DNA of 64,000 nucleotides from DAONDQ01 sp035402645 (GCA_035402645.1 DAONDQ010000004.1:1-64000); one strand, 5' to 3'. Numbered from the stretch's first letter, positions 48,360 to 58,254 are shown. Numbers and translations: made by a program. Notes: generated by a model not told the origin, from the sequence alone.

Positions 48360-51052
48360 ATTAATACTCCTTCAAACTTGAAAGCTAAATTATAGAATAA
48401 GCCATTATCACACTGACCACCTCGTCCATACGTTTCACTCCTACACTCCGGATCAAGTATTACACCAAGCCATTCTCGACCACAGTAATCAGTAAGAGTT
48501 ATCTCGTCACCGGCACTTAACTTATAGAACGTGAAGAATTCTTCTCTCTTAGTTAATGTTAAGTGTTGGAACTTATAATTTAATGTTTCGAATGTAGGAT
48601 ACGAGTTCTTGAAATGTTGTAACTCTTTCCCACGAGTATAATCATTTATTATATTAAGTTGTAAGCCTTGACTATCTTCGTAGGGATTACGCAAGTCCAT
48701 ATCCATAGCCCCAAAGTAACCATTATATGACAGGCTGATATGGTCGGCTACACACGTATTCTCCGGACACACTCCGGTAACTGGATCATCTGAATCCCCT
48801 ACACGTGGATTCCAATTAACACCATCTTCACTATAAGCATCACTGCCACCTGTTCCCGCACCCACTCGGAATACTACTGTACGCACACGCGAGCGTAGTC
48901 TTAGATTCGACAATCCGAAGCGTCCATATATTGATTGAGCAGGACTTACTGATTGTCCAATCAACATATTATTAAATCCCGGTCTTACGAGTTCTACTAC
49001 TACGGATTGCCCGAATCCCGAAGTAGGATCGGCATACTCAATCTTAAATAATTCTTGTTCAAGATTAAGTATATTATCGGGTTCTTTAAGATATGCCCTA
49101 TGTGCTTCACCATTAAGTATCATGGTGTTAGCTGCACCCCTACTATTCACTGCACTAACTATTTGATTAAAACCATTGCCGTGTACTATGGTGTTACTAT
49201 TGATTTTATATTTAGATACAACTTGGTGCATACCGGCAGACTTAACAGGATTAGGAACGTTCTTCTGTACAAACGCTTCTGCTGAATCATCAAACGCACT
49301 ATAATTATCCGTCAGTTCTCCAAGTACACCTTTGTTCTGCTGTACGAGAGTCAAATTATGTGTTACATCTCTAGTGTGTTCAGTGTAATTAGTTATCTCT
49401 TGACCGAATCCACTATTATTACCACTCCCCTTGCTAGTATTATTATCGTTGGAATGGTCGAACTCCATATCATTACTTACTGATTCTTCAATCGGAACAA
49501 CCAATGTAAAAGTAGGTCCAGGATCAACGCCATATGTAGCATAGTAGCCACTAAGTAGGGGATAAGCCGTTGTACCGCCAGAGGCATAATATAGTGAGGA
49601 ATCATATCCATTCATATCAGTACCGATAAGCCAATTTATACCATAATCAGTATACATATATAGATATAAGGCTTTATCAGAATTATAATAGTAAGGAACA
49701 CCAAAAGAATTGATACCGGCATATGCAAATACACCATCAGCACTACCACTATCTGAACCTGCTCCAATATAATTACGTCCTGTTTCGGGTAAAGGTTGCT
49801 CTGTCAAGGTAACATATGCTTCTCCACCACCCCAGTTCCAATATGTGCCAGTAGCATCTCCACCGTACTTTTGGAAAGGTCCGTCATACGATAGTGTTGA
49901 ACTCATCGTCCAGTATTCATCAGACCATTCCGTTATATAATAAAATATGTAACGTTCTGAACCATCGAGCTTATACCAAGGCTGACCATTTATAAGACCT
50001 TCTTGCTTATAATATTCACCTAAATATGACGCGTCTCCGTAAAGCATAGATACGAATACTCTAGGAGCAAGATTCTCGTGGGGCTTCTGATGATTGCCCA
50101 ATCCCTGCGTTACTGAACGAGAGAACTCTACTCCACCGCCATCTAATTCAGTACAGACTAAATCAGTCAGTGTCCAACCATTGTAACCTGTCCAAGACGA
50201 GTATATAGAAGGCTTTTCTGATATTGGTATATAGTAGCATCCGGTGGTTGGATTGAGGTTATTTGTTTTAAGAGTTATACACCATCTTAACACACTAGCC
50301 AATGTGTATGCGAAGATGTGATACAGTTCATTTGCATAGTAAGGATAACCATTAAATGTACCAACGTAATTGTAAGCACCAGTTACATCGTGATTCAAAC
50401 TCGTTCCAGTAATTATGAAACGTGTACCAGTATTGCTTATTTCCGACATCATAGTAGTTGGTTCGGGTGCAGTACCACCATTAACTACCCAACCAGTTGC
50501 CGGAGGGAAATATTCAGATGCTCCTAAAGTAGAATAGTATCGTGCTGAACCATTCTGATATAATCTCCAGTAGGTAGAATAGAATCTCAAATCCCAAGTT
50601 GGATCATCACGTTTCTTATATTGTGGCTTATTGTTATAGTAACCTGTTAATGTGTATAAGCCATTAGCAGCAGTTGAACCCGCTCCTATTACTCTACATG
50701 ATTTAACTGCATTGTTACGTTGTATAACCGTAGTGGGTTGTGGTGCTACTCCACCCCAAACTCCCCAATTCTTATACTGTACATCGATTGACGTATTAGG
50801 ATTAACGTGTTCACGATAGTAAGCAGTGCTAGTTCCAGTACCTAATACCCAGTATTGATAATTCGAATAACCATATCTAAGCCAGTACGTTACACCGCCA
50901 GTAATTTTCTCGTAAGCGGGTGCGCCTTGATAATCAGCTACGCGAGTATATATTCCATCATATACTGGATCACCGCAACCACCGACGTAGACAGTATCTA
51001 GAAATGCATCTAGTTTTAGACTATGGCTAACACTTTGGGTATATATGGACAT
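48356..51052 (-). CDS. Distal tail protein with five tandem beta repeats
   Basis: 898 aa. From residue about 20 to 510 there are five diverged repeats of 80-95 residues, each opening with a short strand, G-x-G, then a [DN]G-x-Y turn, a G-x-[YF]-x-[NG]-x-P-x-[YW] motif and a Trp-rich end (VIGAGSTAANGLYTL; YIGAGSDSGSADGVFAYAG). The C-terminal 250 residues (NSYPTFETLNYKFQHLTLT, ITLTDYCGREWLGVI) look like a distal tail (Dit-like) domain. The repeats may bind carbohydrate. Start has CAAGGAGATTTCG. Confidence 0.75.
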   Translation of the reverse strand: MSIYTQSVSHSLKLDAFLDTVYVGGCGDPVYDGIYTRVADYQGAPAYEKITGGVTYWLRYGYSNYQYWVLGTGTSTAYYREHVNPNTSIDVQYKNWGVWGGVAPQPTTVIQRNNAVKSCRVIGAGSTAANGLYTLTGYYNNKPQYKKRDDPTWDLRFYSTYWRLYQNGSARYYSTLGASEYFPPATGWVVNGGTAPEPTTMMSEISNTGTRFIITGTSLNHDVTGAYNYVGTFNGYPYYANELYHIFAYTLASVLRWCITLKTNNLNPTTGCYYIPISEKPSIYSSWTGYNGWTLTDLVCTELDGGGVEFSRSVTQGLGNHQKPHENLAPRVFVSMLYGDASYLGEYYKQEGLINGQPWYKLDGSERYIFYYITEWSDEYWTMSSTLSYDGPFQKYGGDATGTYWNWGGGEAYVTLTEQPLPETGRNYIGAGSDSGSADGVFAYAGINSFGVPYYYNSDKALYLYMYTDYGINWLIGTDMNGYDSSLYYASGGTTAYPLLSGYYATYGVDPGPTFTLVVPIEESVSNDMEFDHSNDNNTSKGSGNNSGFGQEITNYTEHTRDVTHNLTLVQQNKGVLGELTDNYSAFDDSAEAFVQKNVPNPVKSAGMHQVVSKYKINSNTIVHGNGFNQIVSAVNSRGAANTMILNGEAHRAYLKEPDNILNLEQELFKIEYADPTSGFGQSVVVELVRPGFNNMLIGQSVSPAQSIYGRFGLSNLRLRSRVRTVVFRVGAGTGGSDAYSEDGVNWNPRVGDSDDPVTGVCPENTCVADHISLSYNGYFGAMDMDLRNPYEDSQGLQLNIINDYTRGKELQHFKNSYPTFETLNYKFQHLTLTKREEFFTFYKLSAGDEITLTDYCGREWLGVILDPECRSETYGRGGQCDNGLFYNLAFKFEGVLI

Positions 51053-51076
51053 CGAAATCTCCTTGATAGGTTAGGC

Positions 51077-51106
51077 GAGTCGAGTGATTCTGCAATCACT
51101 CAACTC
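51077..51106 (-). other. Strong hairpin (13 bp) between tail genes
   Basis: On the minus strand GAGTTGAGTGATT and AATCACTCGACTC pair with one U-G around a GCAG loop. It is located after the 172-aa protein gene and before the distal tail gene. No T run follows. It shares the core GATT-GCAN-AATC with the hairpin at 58212-58243. Confidence 0.75.
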
Positions 51107-51119
51107 TTGAACCCATCAC

Positions 51120-51638
51120 TTAGACTTCTGATGCATTGACAGTGTACGTTACTTTCAACTGGTCACCATTGACCACAGTAACGTTAGTTGCGAAAGCAGC
51201 AGTAGACCAAAGTGTTCCGGTCGTTCCGCCTTTATCGCTTGCACTGGTTACGAAGATACCTTTGATTACTCCACCAACATTGATGTTGAAGGTAATCGGA
51301 GTAGCGTTCGTGATGCTCTTCGAAGCTGCTGCACCTTCTGTCCATTCAACACGTGTTGAATCAGAATAGCCAGCCTTTGAGCCTGTGCCGTTTGATTCTG
51401 TCCATCCTGCGTGAGAGGACATCTGATCGGCTGCATTGAAAGCACTGAAGCCGTCGTTATCAACCAAACTGATGTACCATGTGGTAATCTGAGTAGCTGC
51501 ATGGAACATGACATCGAGAATCTTATTAAGACCGACATCCACGATTCCATTAGGCATTTCATACTTACCAATCACTTCTCCGGCACGGACGTGTTCCACA
51601 TGGAAACGCCCCTTCATCTTCATTTTACTCTCGTTCAT
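51120..51638 (-). CDS. Structural protein, probably tail or decoration
   Basis: 172 aa from ATG 51638 (AAGGAGAACAAA). RAGEVIGKYEMPNGIVDVG (near residues 18-36) is a recurring start of phage virion proteins of unknown role; then TTWYISLVDNDGF and an alternating beta-rich C-terminus with many Thr/Ala/Val. Followed by a strong hairpin, as after the tail tube gene, which suggests high expression. Probably a minor virion or decoration protein. Confidence 0.7.
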   Translation of the reverse strand: MNESKMKMKGRFHVEHVRAGEVIGKYEMPNGIVDVGLNKILDVMFHAATQITTWYISLVDNDGFSAFNAADQMSSHAGWTESNGTGSKAGYSDSTRVEWTEGAAASKSITNATPITFNINVGGVIKGIFVTSASDKGGTTGTLWSTAAFATNVTVVNGDQLKVTYTVNASEV

Positions 51639-51667
51639 TTTGTTCTCCTTGCCCTGTGGGCGTTATT

Positions 51668-54600
51668 TTATCTTGCGTAAGGTCTACTTCCTGTATTCAA
51701 GTTTCTCACATTATAGTAGGGTTGGTCGCGTGTTGCACCATTTATGCCTTGACCATTAACTGACACGTTATTCTGTCCTCTACTTGCACCCTTCTCAATC
51801 ACTTGAGCTGTTTTAACTGCTAGTGTTTCACCTCCCATTGTAACTGTTACATCAAAGACATTAGGTGCATTATTCTTCTGATTCTCCTTACTGATGCCAC
51901 CCTGCCAATTCTGTATACCTCTGTTGGCTTCCCAATCAGTGCGATATGCTTGCGAGTTCATCTGCTTGATGCTTGCTTCTCTCAACTTAGCATAAGTATC
52001 TCCAACTGCTGACATATCACCAAAGGTATCACCACCCATATCAGCTAGTCCACCCATGCCCTGCATACCCTTAGTCCCAAACATATTATATTTCCAATTT
52101 CCCGGCTTTACACCTTTGAAAGACGTTAAATCTTCTGCAGCCTGTCTAGGAGGATTAGCCAATTTATCCAAGTCTTTATTAGTCTGATCAGTTTTAGCAT
52201 TAGCTATCATAATCTGATTAACTATCTCATTCAACGGAGTAGCTATCCAATCCGCAGGATTAGCTAGTGGATCTTGAACATTGTCCAGTACGGTCTTAAC
52301 TGCTTCCGGTGATTTAGCAATCGGAGTAACAGTTGTAGGAACTGGTGCATACTTCTTAATCTGATCCTCCATTCCTGCTTTAGCTGCGTAAGCTGCTGAT
52401 TTCCTAGTATCAATCTCTACTATCTTAGCTTTCTTTTCTTCCGGTGTTAATGTTGTAGATTTATTTATATCTATTCTCTGCTTGATTAATTCAAAGATTC
52501 TACCATTCAATGCATTTATAGCATCTGTGAATTCCTTGTATCTCTCTGTATCTAGTTTTGTTTCAGCAGTAGTTTTAGCAACCGGCTTTGATTCTACAAT
52601 CTTCTTAGCCTGTTCCGGAGTTGGAGCATTAACAGTTGGAGGAACAACTGGTGCGTTCTTAGATAAGGCTTCATCAAACAACTTAGAGAAATCAAGTCCA
52701 GGAACATTATTTTGGAATGTCTTATTAACAGTATTCTCGAACGTCGTAGTCCTAGTTTTCATCTCGGTGAGTTTAACAGGATTCTTTAACGTTTCATTAA
52801 ATCCTTTCATGCCTTCAGTTACGTTCTTCAATTCTACATTTAACTTATTAAAACTTTCAGTTGCCTTTTCTGATTCTTCACGGCTCTTCATAGTCGTAAC
52901 TAGAACACGTTTCATCTCAAATAGATTATTTTGAAGTTCAGTAGGTAGACCGCCCTTATCTGTTTTAGTTCCTGCCGTTACAATATCAACTTGTTTTATT
53001 GCTGCTCTGATTTGTTCAGCACTGATCTTGTTAATATCCTCATTCATTGTTTCAAACAATTTAGGGAAACCATTAAAAGCCTCGGCAATAGGCTTAGCTA
53101 AATCCTCTGTCCATAAAGCATTAGTTTTCTCAGTAGCTACTCTCTTGGCTTCTGCTTCCGGTAAAGTAGTTTTAAGAACATTGAACAGTTCATCAAACAT
53201 AGCTTGCCTAGAAAGATTGAAACTCTCGCCCATAACTTTAGGCAACAGTTTAAATAACTGACTTGATGCATCTACGCCTTTCTGCTGAGGAACAAGCATC
53301 TTGGATGCTTCTTTGTCTGCTTTAGATTGCAGTGCTTTTTCCTGCTCTTTAAGCACATCACGTTGTGCCTCTATGAATTTAATCATATCCTGCTTCTCTT
53401 GCAGTTTCTGCATACTCTTTAACTGATTCATAATAACCGCATTCAATTTATCCATTTCATTGATTTGGCTATCAGAAACAGAGTTCATAGTTTCAATCAA
53501 TTTCTTATTCTCTTGAACTCCACTGAAAGATTTACCAAACTCAGTTTTCAGCTGAAGTGTAAGTTCCGGTGATAATCCGGCTTCACCTATTACTTTCTGA
53601 GCGTCTTTATACAGTTTGGCAAGTTCTTCCGTAGCCTTAGGCATATTCTTAGCAGAAGTAGAAATATTACCCATCTTGGTCTTAATTTCTTCTAAGTCAT
53701 CTTTAGCCTTCTGATTGCGTTGACGTTCTTCTTCAAGCATATCTAACTGTTTCTTCTTTTCCGCCAGTACAATCTGCTCCTTCTTCACACGTTCGTCAAT
53801 CAAGCGACCGTGGTCACGTATAACTTCTCCGGTACTCTTACCTATTGTTTCGTATTTATCGCTAAGTGCAATCAACTCATCCCAATACTTAGCGAATTCT
53901 GTCATGTCCCTACGATCAAATGCTGATAATGCGCCTTTCTTAACTGCTGCATACATCGTGTCGAGAGCGTTCTTTCTCTCGTTAATTTGAGCAAGTTCAT
54001 AACTTGTTATCTCATTCTGTGTGTCCTTTGAGAATTTCTTCTGCTTAGTGAAAGCATCACCATTTACATCAACACCTTTAACTGCCGAACCAGTAGCAGT
54101 AGTAGTCTTACGCTTGAATAAGTCACCCTGTCCAAGTACACGCAAGTCTTGGGTGTTAGCAAACTTTGCACCGGCTTTGACTAAATCAAGATAACGTTGA
54201 TATGTCCTATTGAGTTTGATTTGGGCATCATTTGTTACACCTATCTTATCCACCAAGCCAGTGTAATAGGATAATGTCGAAGAACCGGATTGCATACCGG
54301 CTATACTAGCAGTAAGACTCTTAATAGTGTTACTTGTTTCAGTGATTCTTGAATCAAGGAAATTAATTAACTTAGCTATGGAGTTGATTGAACCACTAAC
54401 ATAGTCCGTTATCAATTTAACATTATTAGATATAGTCGCATTAAGTGCATCAACTTCACTATTCAATCCGGCTATCTTAACGGCAACGCCTTGTTCCATC
54501 ACTTGTCTTGATGCTTCTGCTTCTTTCTTAAAAGCATTAACACGTTCTTCTATCTGTGCAATAGTTTTAGCGTGTCGTTCAGCTAACTGTTTTTCATATA

Positions 54601-56977
54601 CCTTATCCAGTGAAAGCAATCCTTCATACTCTGCATTCACCTTTATAACCCATTTCCATGCTTCCATGTAAGCGTACACTAATGCGGTCGCGCCAACAAA
54701 TATAGCACCACCAATCAAAGGATTGAACTTAGCCATAGCTGCGGTATTAGCTTCGGTAGCTACTGCATTTTTAGTCTTGGCAATAGTATTAGCTTCCAAT
54801 GCAAGAGTCTGTTGAGCCAATTCATAATTTACAATATTGACTCTAACTCGCCAACCAATATACAATGCAGAAAGGAACTCTAAGACTCGTCCGGCTGCTT
54901 CAATAGCACCAACGAAATCATTAACAGGCTTAATGCCTAATGTCTTAGAAATCTCGAGTCCTTTTAATCCATCATCTACATCACTGATGAATCCCTTAAT
55001 AATATTCAATGCGCCTTCACCTAAAGTCTGAACAAAGTAATTATGAACTTTGTTCATCTCCATTTGAAGTAACTTACCAGTTGATTCAATAGAGATGTGA
55101 GTAGCTTTAAAATACTGTGATTGCTTAGTGTTATACTGTTCAAGTATACTATCGAACTTTGCCATCTGATCGCCAGTAAGAGATATGATACCTTGTATGG
55201 GACGTATATCTCCAAACAATCTAGCAAGCCAAGGAGTACCTTTACCGGCTTTAGATGCTTCTTCATTTATCTGTCTAATAAGATTGGGCAATCCCATAGC
55301 GGATATTGCAGCTTCGCCCGAATCATAACCAAGTTGCTTGAAATACTTACCGAGTTCCTCAGTTGGTTTCAGCATCTTCATCATGATATTTCTAATCTGT
55401 GTCATAGCAACATCGACCTTCTTACCTTGCAAGGTCATGATTGCCATCATAGCACCTAACTCGTCCTCTTTCACTCCGAGTTCTGCAGCAGTTACGGCTA
55501 CGTTACCATAACTGTTAGCAATATCACTTGCTCTCAATCGACCAATTTCAATAGTCTTGAATAGTGATGCAGCCGAATCATTAGTTTGATCTGATGTCTT
55601 ACCAAAAGCATTAAGTGAAGAAGATAAAAGATTAACGGCATCGGCAGTTGATGAAACAGTAGTACGTGCGAAGACCATACTGTCTGCCATAAATCTAGTG
55701 GCATTAGCCCCGAAAGCTACTTGGTTTGAAATAGTCTGATAAATACCTTCGGCAACATCTGTCATGCTCATGCCATACACATCAGATAATCTTCTTATCT
55801 CAGCTTCCCAAGTTCCAAAAGGCAGTGGTGCTTCTTGTCCAATAGTACGTATTTCTGAAATCTTAACTTGCAGTGTAGCCATCTCTTTGAGTCCTGTTCG
55901 GGTGGCATTGATTATATCATACACTGCTTTATGAATTGATTGCGTAAGTAAGAAACGTCCCCAATATGCCCACTGTGCTCGCGCTCTAGCAACGCCCTCT
56001 GTATGTGTAGCAAGTCCTGCATCTACTCGTTTCAAAGTGGTTGCTGAATCAACCATAGCCATCTGTGCGCCCTTAATCGCATCACGTTCTCTGTTAGTGG
56101 CAATAGTTTGTGCCGACAGTTTTGCGTTCTTAGCAGTAAAACCCCTACCAACAGTATCAGTAGCGACCTTCATCTCCATATACTGTTTGTTTAAGCCACC
56201 GACCGCAACTGCTTCACCCGCCCACTGACCTGCACCCGTTGATACTAAATTGTACTTAGTAGGTGTTGGCTTACCCATTACAGGTACAGTACCCATAGTT
56301 ACATTTCTAGCAGCCATATCAGCAGATAACTTGGCTTGGTAATCAAGTTGCATCTGAGCAAATTTAGCTTGACGAGCTATTTCTGCTGCTTCTGCTGCTT
56401 TCTGTTTCTCTGCCTTTATAGCTAAGAAGGAATTAAGTATAGCTAAATTACGACTCTGAAATGATTCTTCTTCTGAAAGTAACTGATTGTGCAATCGCTT
56501 AGCGTTTTCAAATCTATTTAACGCGGCAATCTTTTCAGCGTTAATCATCTCTTGCTCATTCAATGTGAATAATTTATCATATGGAGTAGCAGTTTCAGTT
56601 CCCTTAGGTCTAACCGCAGGTCCGGGTGATGATATTCCTGCACCACCTTTGGCAAGTGCGTCAATACTAGCATTTAGTTTTGCTACTTCTCTATCTACAA
56701 CCTTATTAAGACTTACAAACTTACCACCTATTCCGCGGAATCGGGTATCTAGAATCTTTTCGCCGTTAGCCAGTGTGCGTTCAAATACTTCTGCTTTTAT
56801 ATTAAATAACTTCTCAAAATCATCTGCTGCATACTTAACTTTCTCGCCTACTTTAGCAGTAGCATTACCAAACGCATCAAGTTCAAGTGTAACCTTTGCT
56901 ATTTTAGCAGAGAATCCACCATCCTCGAAGTCTATTGCTCCGATTGTATCATCATATACTGGCTTAAAGATATTCAT
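51668..56977 (-). CDS. Tape measure protein
   Basis: 1769 aa, which would fix a tail of roughly 250-270 nm at 0.15 nm per residue. Begins MNIFKPVYDD, the tag shared with capsid, scaffold and a portal-proximal protein. Residues about 340-640 form the TP901-type tape measure core (ADAVNLLSSSLNAFGK, AASLFKTIEIGR, GVKEDELGAMMAIMTLQGKK). One hydrophobic segment near 755 (GGAIFVGATALVYAYMEAW) may insert in the membrane at DNA entry; long coiled coils follow. The ATG has AGGAGTGCGTAA. C-terminal part basic with Asn/Gln. Confidence 0.92.
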   Translation of the reverse strand: MNIFKPVYDDTIGAIDFEDGGFSAKIAKVTLELDAFGNATAKVGEKVKYAADDFEKLFNIKAEVFERTLANGEKILDTRFRGIGGKFVSLNKVVDREVAKLNASIDALAKGGAGISSPGPAVRPKGTETATPYDKLFTLNEQEMINAEKIAALNRFENAKRLHNQLLSEEESFQSRNLAILNSFLAIKAEKQKAAEAAEIARQAKFAQMQLDYQAKLSADMAARNVTMGTVPVMGKPTPTKYNLVSTGAGQWAGEAVAVGGLNKQYMEMKVATDTVGRGFTAKNAKLSAQTIATNRERDAIKGAQMAMVDSATTLKRVDAGLATHTEGVARARAQWAYWGRFLLTQSIHKAVYDIINATRTGLKEMATLQVKISEIRTIGQEAPLPFGTWEAEIRRLSDVYGMSMTDVAEGIYQTISNQVAFGANATRFMADSMVFARTTVSSTADAVNLLSSSLNAFGKTSDQTNDSAASLFKTIEIGRLRASDIANSYGNVAVTAAELGVKEDELGAMMAIMTLQGKKVDVAMTQIRNIMMKMLKPTEELGKYFKQLGYDSGEAAISAMGLPNLIRQINEEASKAGKGTPWLARLFGDIRPIQGIISLTGDQMAKFDSILEQYNTKQSQYFKATHISIESTGKLLQMEMNKVHNYFVQTLGEGALNIIKGFISDVDDGLKGLEISKTLGIKPVNDFVGAIEAAGRVLEFLSALYIGWRVRVNIVNYELAQQTLALEANTIAKTKNAVATEANTAAMAKFNPLIGGAIFVGATALVYAYMEAWKWVIKVNAEYEGLLSLDKVYEKQLAERHAKTIAQIEERVNAFKKEAEASRQVMEQGVAVKIAGLNSEVDALNATISNNVKLITDYVSGSINSIAKLINFLDSRITETSNTIKSLTASIAGMQSGSSTLSYYTGLVDKIGVTNDAQIKLNRTYQRYLDLVKAGAKFANTQDLRVLGQGDLFKRKTTTATGSAVKGVDVNGDAFTKQKKFSKDTQNEITSYELAQINERKNALDTMYAAVKKGALSAFDRRDMTEFAKYWDELIALSDKYETIGKSTGEVIRDHGRLIDERVKKEQIVLAEKKKQLDMLEEERQRNQKAKDDLEEIKTKMGNISTSAKNMPKATEELAKLYKDAQKVIGEAGLSPELTLQLKTEFGKSFSGVQENKKLIETMNSVSDSQINEMDKLNAVIMNQLKSMQKLQEKQDMIKFIEAQRDVLKEQEKALQSKADKEASKMLVPQQKGVDASSQLFKLLPKVMGESFNLSRQAMFDELFNVLKTTLPEAEAKRVATEKTNALWTEDLAKPIAEAFNGFPKLFETMNEDINKISAEQIRAAIKQVDIVTAGTKTDKGGLPTELQNNLFEMKRVLVTTMKSREESEKATESFNKLNVELKNVTEGMKGFNETLKNPVKLTEMKTRTTTFENTVNKTFQNNVPGLDFSKLFDEALSKNAPVVPPTVNAPTPEQAKKIVESKPVAKTTAETKLDTERYKEFTDAINALNGRIFELIKQRIDINKSTTLTPEEKKAKIVEIDTRKSAAYAAKAGMEDQIKKYAPVPTTVTPIAKSPEAVKTVLDNVQDPLANPADWIATPLNEIVNQIMIANAKTDQTNKDLDKLANPPRQAAEDLTSFKGVKPGNWKYNMFGTKGMQGMGGLADMGGDTFGDMSAVGDTYAKLREASIKQMNSQAYRTDWEANRGIQNWQGGISKENQKNNAPNVFDVTVTMGGETLAVKTAQVIEKGASRGQNNVSVNGQGINGATRDQPYYNVRNLNTGSRPYAR

Positions 56978-57559
56978 TTACGCACTCCTGTATGACATCT
57001 TATAATATTTGTTTAGTTTAGGAATATACTTTTTCTTATTAGCTTGGATATAAGCACTGAACGCTTTACGCCCTATATCCATACTGCGCCACTTATTTTC
57101 CCAATACAGATAATGTCTTACAGAGGGGAAAAATAGAAAACTTATTTTTGATCCAATAATCTGAAACATAAACAATCCTCTCTCTGCACCGGCTTCGGGA
57201 GTCCTAATGTATGTTCCCCTAATTCCTGGAAACATTGAACCTTTCCTCCAATACTTAGCCTTATCAGCATCTTTTCTAGTTCTCTGAATAGCACCACTGA
57301 CATTGATTGAAGCAGGAGAATCTTTTAATCCTAAATATTCGTTTGCATCAGAAACTCCACCTTCGAAAGTCTCGACTTTTCCTAGGAAAGTTGACCTAGC
57401 CATTCCAGTATCAACATGAACTCGGTTAGAAGCAGCTAGAGCAAACGCCCTAGCTGCTTTCTTTGTTAATTCCTTCAAGCCATTCATATAGTCAGATGTG
57501 AATTTTTCCTTATCGAAGGAAATTGTCTTAAATCTAACTTTGAACTTTACAGATGGCAT
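56978..57559 (-). CDS. Minor tail / head-tail protein (gp10-like)
   Basis: 193 aa from ATG 57559, which lies inside the end of the T chaperone frame. Basic and helical at the start (ELTKKAARAFALAASNRV), then HVDTGMARSTFLGKV, a motif typical of HK97 gp10-like proteins, and a C-terminal RSMDIGRKAFSAYIQAN. Between the tail chaperones and the tape measure. Exact role is unclear: head-tail joining or tail completion. An in-frame ATG at 57616 is possible but would lie deep inside the T frame. Confidence 0.72.
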   Translation of the reverse strand: MPSVKFKVRFKTISFDKEKFTSDYMNGLKELTKKAARAFALAASNRVHVDTGMARSTFLGKVETFEGGVSDANEYLGLKDSPASINVSGAIQRTRKDADKAKYWRKGSMFPGIRGTYIRTPEAGAERGLFMFQIIGSKISFLFFPSVRHYLYWENKWRSMDIGRKAFSAYIQANKKKYIPKLNKYYKMSYRSA

Positions 57560-57741
57560 GATTCTTCGTATTCCCTTATGTTCTCGTAAGCAATGTATTT
57601 TGCTTGAGACCAACAATCCAATTCATAGAAGTCCTTGGGTTGAATATGCCATCTTTCACAGATGCGCCAAATAACATATTCACCAGTTCGACCACTTGGG
57701 TAAAGAGGACTTAGACCTTTACCTGTTGCGTAGCTAAAAAA
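57547..57741 (-). CDS. Tail assembly chaperone T part (-1 frameshift extension)
   Basis: A 62-codon extension in the -1 frame, starting at the slippery heptamer and ending TAA at 57549-57547. It reads SYATGKGLSPLYPSGRTGEY and then WRICERWHIQPKDFYELDCW, ending with AYENIREYEESCHL, the helical, Trp/Glu-rich character of GT extensions that bind tape measure. It has no start of its own and would be made only as a 210-aa G-T fusion (148 residues of G). The gp10-like gene starts inside it in another frame. Confidence 0.75.
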   Translation of the reverse strand, partial: FFSYATGKGLSPLYPSGRTGEYVIWRICERWHIQPKDFYELDCWSQAKYIAYENIREYEESCHL

Positions 57742-58178
57742 CGTTTCTTAGCCTCTTCAACTTTCTGATCGTCCAATCCGTTGGCTTCAAGTACACCATT
57801 GATTAAACGTCCTATTTCGATATCGCTCAGCCCTGCGTTCTTCAATTCGGTTTCGTAGTTGAGCCAAGTCGATGAATCGTCAATCTTAACTGTTTCCCAT
57901 TCTAGGTTCTCAGTGGCTGACAGTGATTGGATAATCATGTAAGCCGTTCTCTTACGGGTGAAATCTCCAAGTTTCGTAAGATACTTTTCATCATTGAGAA
58001 CTGCTACTGCATCTTCGCCGGGTTTCTGCATCATAGGTGGCTTAGGTACAGGACACAGTGCGTTAAAAGTTTCAAAATTAAGAACTGCTTTAGCTTTGAA
58101 ATAGATATCACCGCTTGCGCGTATGACAGGAATCACTACTTCGCTCGGACCATCAATCTTCTTACCATTAACTTTCAT
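57711..58178 (-). CDS. Tail assembly chaperone G part
   Basis: 155 aa. KVNGKKIDGPSEVVIPVIR at the start and a helical C-terminus (LSDIEIGRLINGVLEANGL, residues 116-134) suit phage G-type chaperones, which sit between tail tube and tape measure. It ends 21 nt after the slippery site, as usual. It coats the tape measure and recruits tail tube protein. GAGGGTATCGAG precedes the ATG. Confidence 0.82.
   Translation of the reverse strand: MKVNGKKIDGPSEVVIPVIRASGDIYFKAKAVLNFETFNALCPVPKPPMMQKPGEDAVAVLNDEKYLTKLGDFTRKRTAYMIIQSLSATENLEWETVKIDDSSTWLNYETELKNAGLSDIEIGRLINGVLEANGLDDQKVEEAKKRFLATQQVKV
57735..57741 (-). other. Slippery heptamer T TTT TTA for -1 frameshifting
   Basis: On the minus strand the G frame reads CGT TTT TTA, which is the X-XXY-YYZ heptamer T-TTT-TTA. 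A -1 shift here keeps TTT codons paired and joins the 62-codon T extension. It lies at codons 147-148 of G, 21 nt before the G stop. No strong downstream hairpin was identified by eye. Confidence 0.82.
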
Positions 58179-58211
58179 CTCGATACCCTCCGCAATTTAT
58201 TGTTAGGAAAG

Positions 58212-58243
58212 GTGGCGGAATGATTTTGCAATCACTCCGCCAC
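58212..58243 (-). other. Strong 14-bp hairpin after tail tube gene
   Basis: On the minus strand GTGGCGGAGTGATT pairs with AATCATTCCGCCAC (one G-U) around GCAA, a GNRA tetraloop. No T run follows. It lies between the tail tube gene (ending 58255) and the G chaperone gene (starting 58178), so it could trim transcription or protect the tube mRNA. Its core GATT-GCAN-AATC recurs at 51077-51106. Confidence 0.8.
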
Positions 58244-58254
58244 TTGTTGCATTG

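Noticed and set aside
52482..52934. 150-codon frame opposite the tape measure gene
   Set aside because: Antisense shadow of a low-complexity coding region, no ribosome site, no known pattern.
56487..57005. 172-codon frame opposite the start of the tape measure
   Set aside because: Antisense to a well-supported gene; Ser/Leu-rich shadow composition.
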